Assembly: GCA_029260455.1 (NCBI GenBank)
Contig: JAJDDF010000016.1
Location: forward strand, 62,001 to 126,000
From: Phycisphaerales bacterium
GTDB lineage: Bacteria > Planctomycetota > Phycisphaerae > Phycisphaerales > UBA1924
Length of the DNA: 64,000 nucleotides
Direction of reading: 5' to 3'
Shown here: one piece after another, positions 24,638 through 33,206 of the stretch
How positions within the stretch are numbered: the first letter of the stretch is position 1
Layout: every line of letters begins with the position of its first letter
The notes under the pieces: generated by a model
What the model was told of the DNA's origin: nothing
Databases searched by the model: none
What the model saw: the letters and a program-made list of their open reading frames with translations, nothing else
Made by a program: the position numbers and the translations under genes

Positions 24638-26443
24638 ATGGAAAAGTTGATGAACCTCCTCGATAGTGTCAACGGTGTCATCTGGCACAATTATGTGCTG
24701 TACATCGTGCTTGGCGTCGGTGTGCTTTTCACGTTCTGGTCGGGCATCGGACAGTTCCGTGCCCTGACCCACGGCGTGTCAGTCACCAGAGGCAAGTTCG
24801 ACGATCCCGACGACCCGGGAGCCATCAATCATTTCCAGGCGCTCTCGGCGGCCCTCTCGGCAACCGTCGGGCTTGGCAATATCGCGGGCGTCGGTGTGGC
24901 GGTTGCGCTGGGCGGACCCGGTGCGATCTTCTGGATGTGGATGGTCGGCATTTTCGGCATGGCATTGAAGATGACCGAGGTCACCCAGTCGATGCTCTTT
25001 CGCAACACGGAAGACCCCGACAACCCGCACGGCGGGCCCATGTTCGTCGTCAAGAAGGGTTTTGAGAAATGGGGCTTCGGGGCGGTGGGTTCAGTTGTTG
25101 GCGGGATCTTCGTGATTACGCTGCTTATCTCGACGATCACGGGCGGCAACATGTTCCAGGCGTGGAGCGTGGGCGAGATCACTGAGAACTATTTCAAGGT
25201 GCCGTCGATCGCGACGGGCATTGTGCTCGCGGGCCTCGTGGGGATGGTGATCATCGGCGGTATCAAGCGCATCGGCGCGGTGGCCGGGCGCGTCGTGCCC
25301 TTCATGTGCGTGCTGTATCTGGCGGCGGCGTTTGTAGTGCTGGCGATGAATATCGAAGTGATCCCGGCGATGCTCAAGCTGATCGTCGTTGAAGCCTTCA
25401 ACCCAAGCAAGGCGCAGGGCGCTTTCATGGGCGGCACCGCAGGCTACGCGCTGCTGTGGGGCATGAAGCGGGCGCTGTTCAGCTCGGAATCGGGCCAGGG
25501 CTCTTCGCCAATTGCCCACTCGGCGGCGAAGACCGACGAGCCGGTGCGCGAAGGCGTGGTCGCGGGGCTTGAGCCCTTCATTGACACGATTGTGGTGTGC
25601 ACGCTCACGGCGCTGGTCATTCTCTCGACGGGCACCTACAACCGCGGGCACGAGGCTGAGTTCGCAGCGCCGGTGAACATCATCGCGGCAGATCTCGAAG
25701 GCGGCGGCGATGATGGCAAGTCACCGGATGGCGTGCCGGACACCGATGATGACGGCACGCCCGAGTGGACGATCCAGGGCACAGCGTTGCCAGCGCGATC
25801 GGCTGAAGCGGTGCGCATCGCCGGGGCGTGGTCGGGCGGCGAAGATGTGTTCATTGTCGTCAACGCCGATCACAACAAGAACACCGGGCTGAATCTGCAT
25901 CGCCTGGGCGGCGAAGTGACCACCGGCGCTGACGGGTCTGCCGCGGCTATCAAGTGGGGCGCGATTGCCTCGAAGGAATTGCCGACTCTTGAAGGCGCAG
26001 GCACGGAGTTGTATGTCGACTATCCGGGCCCGAGTTTGACGGGACATGCCTTTGATCGCGCCGTGCCGGGCCTCGGGAAGTATCTGGTCACACTGGCGGC
26101 GTGGTTGTTTGCAATTTCAACCATGATTTCATGGTCGTACTACGGCGAGCAAGGCGTGGTGTATCTCTTTGGCGATAAGGCAGTGCTGCCATACAAGCTG
26201 CTGTATTGCATCGCGATTGTGATCGCGGCGGCGGGGTTCATCAAGACCGATGCGCAACTTGATGCGCTGACGGCGCTGGGCACAGGCGTGATGCTGTGGG
26301 CCAATATTCCCATCATGCTCATCTTCGGGCCCATGGCGATGAAGGCCTATCACTCATACATGGGCAAGCTGAAGAGGGGCGAGCTGCATCCACATGCGGC
26401 GCCTTCTATTACCGATGTCATGGAAGGTCACGACGTCGAATAA
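24638..26443 (+). CDS. AGCS-family sodium:alanine/glycine symporter with large insert
   Basis: 601 residues; typical AGCS carriers are about 450-490. Family signatures are clear: ALSATVGLGNIAGVGVA (~70-86) and RALFSSESGQGSSPIAHSAA (~280-299), followed by EPFIDTIVVCTLTA. The protein imports small neutral amino acids with sodium. Between LSTGTYNR (~332) and LTGHAFDRAVPG (~467) there is about 130 residues of hydrophilic sequence. It is rich in Asp, Gly and Thr and contains DTDDDGTPEW, a calcium-loop-like motif. In ordinary relatives this loop is short. It likely faces outside the membrane and may sense or filter substrate. The start ATG has a weak ATGGAG Shine-Dalgarno. Confidence 0.9.
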   Translation: MEKLMNLLDSVNGVIWHNYVLYIVLGVGVLFTFWSGIGQFRALTHGVSVTRGKFDDPDDPGAINHFQALSAALSATVGLGNIAGVGVAVALGGPGAIFWMWMVGIFGMALKMTEVTQSMLFRNTEDPDNPHGGPMFVVKKGFEKWGFGAVGSVVGGIFVITLLISTITGGNMFQAWSVGEITENYFKVPSIATGIVLAGLVGMVIIGGIKRIGAVAGRVVPFMCVLYLAAAFVVLAMNIEVIPAMLKLIVVEAFNPSKAQGAFMGGTAGYALLWGMKRALFSSESGQGSSPIAHSAAKTDEPVREGVVAGLEPFIDTIVVCTLTALVILSTGTYNRGHEAEFAAPVNIIAADLEGGGDDGKSPDGVPDTDDDGTPEWTIQGTALPARSAEAVRIAGAWSGGEDVFIVVNADHNKNTGLNLHRLGGEVTTGADGSAAAIKWGAIASKELPTLEGAGTELYVDYPGPSLTGHAFDRAVPGLGKYLVTLAAWLFAISTMISWSYYGEQGVVYLFGDKAVLPYKLLYCIAIVIAAAGFIKTDAQLDALTALGTGVMLWANIPIMLIFGPMAMKAYHSYMGKLKRGELHPHAAPSITDVMEGHDVE

Positions 26444-26456
26444 GGCGAACCGCCGG

Positions 26457-27677
26457 TTACGCGGAATATGTTGCGGCGGCGGGTGTGCCATTGGTGGCCC
26501 GCCGAGGTGGCAGTTGTGCGATCTCTTCGATGGCATCTGCGGCTTCCGGTGCGGCAACAATGCCGGCAAATTTGGCAGTAATCGCACGCAACGCAGCGGA
26601 CTGTGCATCGCGCAGCGAGGGCTCGCAAATGAGTTTGTCGGCGGCTTCAATGAGCTGACCGTGATCCTTGAAATAGGGGATCAATTCGGGAATCACTTCG
26701 GTGCCCGCGATCAGGTTAGGCAGCGCGATGTGTTCTGTGGTGAGCAAACGCGAGGCGAGGAGCTTGAACATGAGTTCGTTGGTCTTGTACATGATGACCA
26801 TGGGCTTGGCCTGCTTTGCAATCTGTAATGTCACCGTGCCAGACACAACCAACGCAAAATCGCACCAGTGAATCACCGCATCGGTTTCACCCACCACGAC
26901 ATCCATATCCTGCGGCCACCCGCCATGCAGGTTCGCACGGGCATACAAATCTTCGCGCACCGTTTCCGTGACCGCACCAGCAACCGCATGTGCCCCCGGG
27001 TGGCGCTCGCGCAGCGCCTTGAAGGCAGTGAGCATGACCGGGAAGTTGCGCCGAATCTCTGCGGGGCGCGAGCCGGGCAGGATCGCAATGTTCGGTGCGC
27101 CATTACTCGAGCGCGGCATCTCATTGGCCCGGTCATTGAGCGCTTGCATATCAAGTGATTCACCAAACAATGGATGCCCGATGAAGCGCGCCGGCACATG
27201 GCGTGATTCGAACCACTCCTGTTCAAAGGGAAGCAGGCACAGCACCAAGTCAGTACACCTGCGCAGCTTCTTGATCCGCCACGGCCCCCACGCCCAGAGC
27301 TGCGGCGCGACCAGATGCACAACGCGCCGGTTAAGTTTTTTTGCGATTTTGCAGATTGGAAAATTCGCCGCCGGTGAATCGACCGGCACATGAACTGCGA
27401 CCTCCGGATGGGCTGCGAGCCAGTGTGCAATGTTGCGGTTGATCTGCCGGTGCTCACGAATCTTGGCAAGGCCCGGCACGCCGACCACCGCATCTGCGCC
27501 GGTCTGGGCAACAACTTCTGCCCCAGCAGCCCGCATTTTGGGCCCGCCCCATGCATACATCGCCAGTTCCGGACGACGACGACGCAGTTCTGCGATCACC
27601 GCGGCGGCGTGATCATCGCCGCTCGGCTCAAAAGCCGTGAAAAGAATCGACCGGGTTGCCTGCTCGCCTCGCGCCAT
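26457..27677 (-). CDS. lpxB: Lipid-A-disaccharide synthase
   Basis: GT19 glycosyltransferase joining UDP-2,3-diacylglucosamine and lipid X to form the lipid A disaccharide. It has 406 residues against 382 in E. coli. Family marks are EPSGDDHAAAVI near the N-terminus (the SGD motif), PVDSPAANFPICK, QLWAWGPWRIKKLRR, FIGHPLFGE and the nucleotide-binding ILPGSRPAEIRRN. It implies this organism makes lipid A and so has a true outer membrane. The stop is 13 bp from the symporter stop on the other strand. A small GGCG-AAC-CGCC dyad lies in that gap. Confidence 0.95.
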   Translation of the reverse strand: MARGEQATRSILFTAFEPSGDDHAAAVIAELRRRRPELAMYAWGGPKMRAAGAEVVAQTGADAVVGVPGLAKIREHRQINRNIAHWLAAHPEVAVHVPVDSPAANFPICKIAKKLNRRVVHLVAPQLWAWGPWRIKKLRRCTDLVLCLLPFEQEWFESRHVPARFIGHPLFGESLDMQALNDRANEMPRSSNGAPNIAILPGSRPAEIRRNFPVMLTAFKALRERHPGAHAVAGAVTETVREDLYARANLHGGWPQDMDVVVGETDAVIHWCDFALVVSGTVTLQIAKQAKPMVIMYKTNELMFKLLASRLLTTEHIALPNLIAGTEVIPELIPYFKDHGQLIEAADKLICEPSLRDAQSAALRAITAKFAGIVAAPEAADAIEEIAQLPPRRATNGTPAAATYSA

Positions 27678-27825
27678 ATGCGCAACTCAACACACCCCGG
27701 GGCCACTTGTCAATCGCAATCGGCGAAGTGGATGACCTGTCGAATGTGGGCGCGGGCTATACTCGCCGCCCCAACGGCTCCGTTTTGCCGATCGACCAGT
27801 CACAAACGCCACCTGGAACCTTGCC

Positions 27826-29673
27826 ATGCCCGCCACCGCACCGCCCCGCAGCCCCCTCGCTACCGCCTTTCGCACCCATACCTGTGGTGACCTGCGCGAG
27901 ACCCACGCGGGTGAACGCATCCGCCTTGCCGGGTGGGTCCATGCGTATCGGCATCATGGGGGGGGGCTTGTTTTCGTCGACCTCCGCGACCGGAGTGGAC
28001 TCACACAAATTACTTTCGATAAAGACGACTCGCCTGCGGATGTCCTTGAGACAGGTAGCAAACTGCGCCAGGAAGATGTGGTCGCGATCGAGGGCGTGGT
28101 CCGCATCAAGGACAAGCCCAATCCCAAATTGCCCACTGGGGCGATCGAGGTGGTCGTTGATTCTGTCGAGGTGCTTGCCAAGACCGCACCGCCGCCGCTG
28201 CTGCCCTCTGATGAAGACACCCTGCCAAGTGAAGAGGGACGCCTGACGCACCGGTATCTCGATCTGCGTCGCCCGAAGATGCAGCACATGCTCAACATTC
28301 GCCATCAGGTCGGTGCGATCGCCCGATCATATTTCCACCAGATCGGTTTCCTCGAAGTCGAAACACCAATTCTCTGCAAGAGCACACCGGAAGGCGCTCG
28401 CGATTTCCTTGTGCCATCGCGCATGAATCCCGGGCAGTGGTATGCGCTGCCCCAGAGCCCGCAGCTGTTCAAACAGATTCTCATGGTGTCGGGGTGCGAT
28501 CGGTATTTTCAGATCACCAAATGTTTCCGCGATGAAGACCTGCGCGCCGATCGCCAGCCGGAATTTACGCAGATCGATCTCGAAATGAGTTTCGTGACGA
28601 GTGAAGATGTGATGCGCACCATGGAAGGCTTTGCACGCACGCTCTGGCAGGATGTACTTGGCGTTGAAGTGCCGGAGATGCAGCGCATCACTTATCACGA
28701 TGCACTGAATCGGTTCGGCATCGACCGCCCCGACCTGCGGTATGGGCTTGAACTTGTTGATGTGTCAGATATTGCCCGCAGGACAGATTTCAAGGTCTTT
28801 ACCGGCGCACTGGAGAAACCGCGAGGCGTGGTGAAGGCGATTCGTGTGCCGGGCGGTGCAGCGGAGCTGACACGCAAAATCACGGACAAGTACAGCGAAT
28901 TCGTCAAGACCTTTGGCGCAGGCGGTATCCCGGTGACCAAGGTCATCGATGGCCCAGATGGGCCTGCGCTCGAGGGCGGCGTGGCGAAGTTCCTTGCGCC
29001 TGTCGCGAGCGATCTCATTGCACACATGGACGCCAAAACAGGTGACACGATTCTCTTTGGCGCTGATACCTATGCGACCTGTACCAGAGCACTTGGCGAA
29101 CTGCGGCAGAAAGTCGCAGTGGATATGAAGCTGCTTGATGGGCCCGATGCGATCAAGTGGGCATTCTGCTGGGTCGTTGACTTCCCGATGTTCCAGTGGG
29201 ATGAAGAAACGCAGCGCTTCTTTGCGATGCACCATCCCTTCACGGCGCCAAGTCCGGAAGATGTTGGACGTTTCATGGCCGCTGACGCGCGTGAACACGA
29301 GACGGTCGAATCCATTGTCTCTGCGGGCTATGACATGGTGGTCAATGGTTCAGAAATTGGCGGCGGATCAATTCGTATCCACCAGCAGGAAGTACAGAAG
29401 AAAGTCTTTCAGTTACTTGGCATTTCTGATGAAGAAGCGCAGGCAAAATTCAGTTTCCTGCTTGAGGCGCTACGCTTTGGTGCGCCGCCGCACGGCGGGA
29501 TTGCCTTCGGCCTTGACCGACTTGTGATGCATCTGGCGGGCACAGACAACATCCGCGATGTGATCGCCTTCCCCAAGACGCAGACGGGAGCAGACCTCAT
29601 GTGCGATTGCCCGAGCCCGGTAGATAGTGTCCAACTTGATGAGCTGCAGATCAAGAGCACATTCACCGGGTAG
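27826..29673 (+). CDS. aspS: Aspartate-tRNA ligase
   Basis: Class II synthetase of the long bacterial type (615 residues) with an N-terminal OB anticodon-binding domain (~20-135), catalytic core and inserted GAD domain (~310-420). Key blocks are FRDEDLRADRQPEFTQIDLEM (motif 2) and GGIAFGLDRLVMHL (motif 3). In the OB domain the residue before GGG is His44, the residue linked to relaxed (non-discriminating) AspRS. The neighbouring loop that also matters is shorter than in the reference enzymes, so whether it also charges tRNA-Asn is undecided. A lone -10-like TATACT lies at 27758-27763 without a good -35. Confidence 0.96.
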   Translation: MPATAPPRSPLATAFRTHTCGDLRETHAGERIRLAGWVHAYRHHGGGLVFVDLRDRSGLTQITFDKDDSPADVLETGSKLRQEDVVAIEGVVRIKDKPNPKLPTGAIEVVVDSVEVLAKTAPPPLLPSDEDTLPSEEGRLTHRYLDLRRPKMQHMLNIRHQVGAIARSYFHQIGFLEVETPILCKSTPEGARDFLVPSRMNPGQWYALPQSPQLFKQILMVSGCDRYFQITKCFRDEDLRADRQPEFTQIDLEMSFVTSEDVMRTMEGFARTLWQDVLGVEVPEMQRITYHDALNRFGIDRPDLRYGLELVDVSDIARRTDFKVFTGALEKPRGVVKAIRVPGGAAELTRKITDKYSEFVKTFGAGGIPVTKVIDGPDGPALEGGVAKFLAPVASDLIAHMDAKTGDTILFGADTYATCTRALGELRQKVAVDMKLLDGPDAIKWAFCWVVDFPMFQWDEETQRFFAMHHPFTAPSPEDVGRFMAADAREHETVESIVSAGYDMVVNGSEIGGGSIRIHQQEVQKKVFQLLGISDEEAQAKFSFLLEALRFGAPPHGGIAFGLDRLVMHLAGTDNIRDVIAFPKTQTGADLMCDCPSPVDSVQLDELQIKSTFTG

Positions 29674-29689
29674 AGCTTCAAGGAAGGGT

Positions 29690-30667
29690 TTACCTGCTTT
29701 GATTCTCTGCAGCTACTCTTTGATCCTCGGCAGAAGTGATCACCTCATCAAGAACATCGATCATCTCGCCATCAGCAGTTTTGTGCAGTGCACGGACCTT
29801 CTCAAGCAGGACATCATTCATCGCAGCAACGGTCGCAAGTGTTGCCAACGCATTTGTGCCTGCATTAATTTCATCCATTGATTGCACCGAGGCCTGACTG
29901 GGCGTGGTGAAATGCATGATTTCCAGCACGCGCGCAAGATGCGCATCACTCCCGCTGCCGACCAGCGCCCCCATCAGGCGGTGCGCATCCAGTTGATTTA
30001 TAAAAGCCCCCTCGGTGATCAGCCATTTGGGCTGACGCACCAACGTACGGATGTAGTTTCGCGAAGTGTCACTAGCAACTTCTTCTGCATAGGCACGCAA
30101 TACATCCTCGGTGCCGGGCACATCGGCATTCCAGATGCCAAGCCATATCGCCGGGCGCTGTGTCGATGGCAGGTCGCGCTCTGCAGCATCAATCCAGGCG
30201 CGCATCTGATCTGGAAACCGTTCTACATTCGCAGTGACAAAACCGCTTATTTGAGCTGCGGTAAAGGGAGCATCAAGCCACCCGTGCTGACTGATTGTCG
30301 CGATGAGTTTGGGCACATCGTCTGCCACGGGATTCTGATGAAAACAGTAGAACCGCCTCTGGATCACCGCCGGTGATGCCTCCAAGGCATCAAAGGGAAC
30401 GTCCTTAAGTGCAGTCGTCGGCAAAGGCAACACATCAGGCACCGCCTGGGTTGGGCGAACATGGTCGAGGACGACCTCTGGCCCATTAGCGCCTGTCGGT
30501 GTCTGATTCGCTGGTGCTGAAAACGTGTCTGGCGTATCGCTCGTGGCTGTTGATGCTTGAGCGTTGTCATCGGGACTCTTCTTACACCCTGCGTTCGCCA
30601 CTGCAATGCCAACCGCGACGAGTACCGCCGCCATCACCTGTTGTTTCGAATCTCGAATCACCATCAT
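29690..30667 (-). CDS. Hypothetical lipoprotein
   Basis: 325 residues from the ATG at 30667, preceded by a GGAGGAG six bases upstream; a TTG at 30682 is in frame. A short basic start and hydrophobic stretch lead to ANAGC, placing the lipidated cysteine at 28. A low-complexity Asp/Ser/Thr/Pro linker (~30-75) precedes a mostly helical domain with no recognised motif. It lies 23 bp downstream of the dicarboxylate-type symporter gene on the same strand, so the pair is probably co-transcribed. Function unknown. Confidence 0.65.
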   Translation of the reverse strand: MMVIRDSKQQVMAAVLVAVGIAVANAGCKKSPDDNAQASTATSDTPDTFSAPANQTPTGANGPEVVLDHVRPTQAVPDVLPLPTTALKDVPFDALEASPAVIQRRFYCFHQNPVADDVPKLIATISQHGWLDAPFTAAQISGFVTANVERFPDQMRAWIDAAERDLPSTQRPAIWLGIWNADVPGTEDVLRAYAEEVASDTSRNYIRTLVRQPKWLITEGAFINQLDAHRLMGALVGSGSDAHLARVLEIMHFTTPSQASVQSMDEINAGTNALATLATVAAMNDVLLEKVRALHKTADGEMIDVLDEVITSAEDQRVAAENQSR

Positions 30668-30690
30668 CTCCTGCTCCTCCAAATCTAACT

Positions 30691-32025
30691 CTAGGCAACA
30701 CCATCGGCACGATCAGTTTCAGTATCCGGCGCAAGGCGCGTTACCAGTCGCGCCCCCACGGCATCACCCCACACATTGACTGCCGTTCTGCACATATCCA
30801 GAATGCGATCAACTCCTAAAATCACGCCGATGGTCCACATTGGCAATTCCGCGTGTCCTTGAGCCGCAAGACTCTTGTTGACCGCTGCGATCACGATCGC
30901 CATGGTCACCAGTCCTGCAGATGGGATTCCAGCAGCCCCGACCGCTGCAAGCACCGCTGTGATGAGGATGAACATCTGCTGGGTCAGCGAGAGGTCGATC
31001 CCAAACATCTGAAAAAGAAACGTGACCGCCACTGCCTGATACAGGGCAGTGCCATCCATGTTGATGGTCGCGCCAAGTGGCAGGACAAAATTCGAGGCCC
31101 TTTTTGAGCATCCCCCCCGCATCTGGCATTCCTCGATGGTTATGGGCAGGGTCGCAGAGCTTGACGCCGTCGAAAAAGCCATCAACAGCGGCTTGCGCAC
31201 GCGAAGGAGATACGCATAGGGATTGGTCCGACCAAAAATCCAGAGCAGGAGAGGCAGCGTGACCATCGCGTGCAGGAGAAGCCCGATCACAACCGTCAGC
31301 CCGTACAGCCCGACCGGCCCGGCGAGTTTCTGAAAACCCGTCTGCCCGACTTTGGCTGCCACGATAAAGAAGATACCGATCGGGGCAAGCCAGATGATCC
31401 AGGTCACGAGCTTGATGAAGGCCTGAAACAGCCCCTCGAACACCGCGATCACCGGGCGCGCCGCATCGCGAATCATCACCAGGGCAATACCAAAGAAAAT
31501 GCCCACCGTCACCATGCTCAGCGTGCTGCCCCGGGCTGCTGCCTCAATTGGATTGGTCGGGATCATGTCGCGCAGCAGATTTTGAAATGCGCCCGTAACA
31601 CCCCCTGCCTGCCCAGCCTCTACATTGGCCTGTTTCGTTGCATAGGCCAGCTCGGCGCTTGCGCGAAACTCTTCGGGTGCAACCCCCACACCCGGTTGAA
31701 TGATGTTCACCAATATTTGACCGAGCAGCACCGCCGCTGCCATCGTTGTGAAGTAATAGACAAGCGTTGCGCCGCCGATCAGCCCTAATTTCTCGGGATC
31801 CCCAATCGCCGTGACACCAACCACCACCGAAACAAAGACAAGCGGAATGATCATCATGCGCAGCGGGCGGATGAATATCAGATCTCCAAACTCCTGATAC
31901 GGGCGCACAGCCTGCTGGATCGCCTCATCTGATGCTGCAATATCAAAAAGCGCGAACTGACCCCACAACACGCCAAGAACAAGTGACAACAGAATCAGGA
32001 TGGTCAGGATCGTGTCTTTTCGCAT
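30691..32025 (-). CDS. Sodium/proton:dicarboxylate (glutamate/aspartate) symporter, DAACS family
   Basis: 444 residues with the GltPh-type fold. Hairpin 1 carries the serine-rich SSSATLPITIEEC. Transmembrane segment 7 has NMDGTALYQAVA and hairpin 2 has GIPSAGLVTMAI. The last helix reads ILDMCRTAVNVWGD, so residues equivalent to GltPh D394, R397 and N401 are all present. The arginine selects acidic substrates, so glutamate, aspartate or C4-dicarboxylates are likely, driven by sodium or protons. A lipoprotein gene follows closely and an NDUFA9-like gene lies upstream with a 15-bp gap, all on the minus strand. Confidence 0.92.
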   Translation of the reverse strand: MRKDTILTILILLSLVLGVLWGQFALFDIAASDEAIQQAVRPYQEFGDLIFIRPLRMMIIPLVFVSVVVGVTAIGDPEKLGLIGGATLVYYFTTMAAAVLLGQILVNIIQPGVGVAPEEFRASAELAYATKQANVEAGQAGGVTGAFQNLLRDMIPTNPIEAAARGSTLSMVTVGIFFGIALVMIRDAARPVIAVFEGLFQAFIKLVTWIIWLAPIGIFFIVAAKVGQTGFQKLAGPVGLYGLTVVIGLLLHAMVTLPLLLWIFGRTNPYAYLLRVRKPLLMAFSTASSSATLPITIEECQMRGGCSKRASNFVLPLGATINMDGTALYQAVAVTFLFQMFGIDLSLTQQMFILITAVLAAVGAAGIPSAGLVTMAIVIAAVNKSLAAQGHAELPMWTIGVILGVDRILDMCRTAVNVWGDAVGARLVTRLAPDTETDRADGVA

Positions 32026-32040
32026 GGGTTGGATCCTGAC

Positions 32041-33042
32041 TCAGATGCGCTCGGCGTAGCCTGCCACTGCTTCACGGAAAGGTGAAGGCACGATGCCCAG
32101 ATGCGTGCGCACCTTATCAAGTTCGCAGGTGTTGTCTTCGCCCGCCATCGCAGGTTCAGATTCACAAAACGGCAGCATGTCTGACAATCCAAGCGGCTTT
32201 GCAATCATCGCCATGGCGCGCCCGGCGCACACAGGCATCGGCGCCATGGGCTTATTACGATTCGCCATGGGCACATGATCGCACACATGACGCAACAGCT
32301 CCGGCCACGTCAATCGTTCGGGGCCGCCCAGTGCGTAGACCTCTTCAATGCTTTGTTCGCGGCGCAGCGATTCAATCACCGATTTGGCAACATCCTCCAC
32401 TGCGACAGGTTGGATAAGCGCCGAGACAAATCGCGGCAACTTTGGAGGAAAACCAGTGGGCATTTCAATGTGCGCGAAATACGGCATCGCAACCCATGGG
32501 GCGTTCCGGCTCAGCGCCCATCCCTTAGTCATGTGCATGAATTCGCCATCTGGACCATGAATTAGTGATGGTCGAATGATCGTCCAGCGCAGGCTGCTCG
32601 CGCGAAGTACCTGCTCTGCCTTATGTTTCGTGCGCCAATATGCGGTCGGGGCGTTAGCCCGTGTGCCAAGCGCCGAGATGTGTATGAAGCGCGATGCTCC
32701 CGTGCGCTCACATCCTTCAATCACCGCGCGCGTCGCATCAACATGCATGCGCTCAAAGCTCGCGCCGGGCAACTCCCGGCGAACGCCGATGCAGTGCACT
32801 ACGGCATCAACACCGTGCAAAAGTTCATCAATGGCATTTCTCTCAAAGACATCGCCCAAAACCACATGCACGCCATGGTCATCCGTTGGTAATACATGGG
32901 CACACTTTGCAGCATCACGACCCAGCGCACGCACCTCGGCTGCGCCCGCTTCGCGAAGAGCGCGAACAACATGACGCCCGACGAATCCCGATGCGCCAGT
33001 GACCGCAACGCATTTCGGGAGCGCGGCATGTGGTGCGACCAT
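32041..33042 (-). CDS. NDUFA9-like NAD(P)-dependent epimerase/dehydratase
   Basis: 333 residues, from an ATG at 33042 with GGAG six bases upstream. This excludes an open but unlikely extension to 33168. An atypical short-chain dehydrogenase: the Rossmann motif TGASGFVGRHV lies near residue 15-25 and the YxxxK pair is in AYWRTKHKAE. IIRPSLIHGPDGEF is typical of the complex I NDUFA9-like branch. Bacterial members often bind NAD(P)H without a known substrate. It diverges from a Kef-type antiporter gene and is likely co-transcribed with the symporter downstream. Confidence 0.8.
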   Translation of the reverse strand: MVAPHAALPKCVAVTGASGFVGRHVVRALREAGAAEVRALGRDAAKCAHVLPTDDHGVHVVLGDVFERNAIDELLHGVDAVVHCIGVRRELPGASFERMHVDATRAVIEGCERTGASRFIHISALGTRANAPTAYWRTKHKAEQVLRASSLRWTIIRPSLIHGPDGEFMHMTKGWALSRNAPWVAMPYFAHIEMPTGFPPKLPRFVSALIQPVAVEDVAKSVIESLRREQSIEEVYALGGPERLTWPELLRHVCDHVPMANRNKPMAPMPVCAGRAMAMIAKPLGLSDMLPFCESEPAMAGEDNTCELDKVRTHLGIVPSPFREAVAGYAERI

Positions 33043-33206
33043 GGAGAACTCCAGGCTCTGGACCAGATTCGGCCCGCCAGGGCTACGCGCGACTCCGTCA
33101 GCCGCACCGGAAACCGACATGCTACGACCTGCTGCCCACCCCGGCAACGCGCGAGCAATCACACTCATCTATGCTCGATCGTGCGCATGACGTAGCATCA
33201 CTATTC

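Noticed and set aside
24518-24772. N-terminal extension of the acidic hypothetical protein
   Set aside because: It overlaps the 5' end of the symporter gene and changes composition abruptly; MAEIELDSS at 24517 is the better start.
27195-27225. GATTCGAACC-type motif resembling a tRNA T arm
   Set aside because: It lies inside lpxB and encodes EWFESRH in the conserved frame; no cloverleaf forms.
27758-27763. TATACT as an aspS promoter -10 element
   Set aside because: No reasonable -35 hexamer occurs 16-19 bases upstream, so it is noted only in the aspS entry.
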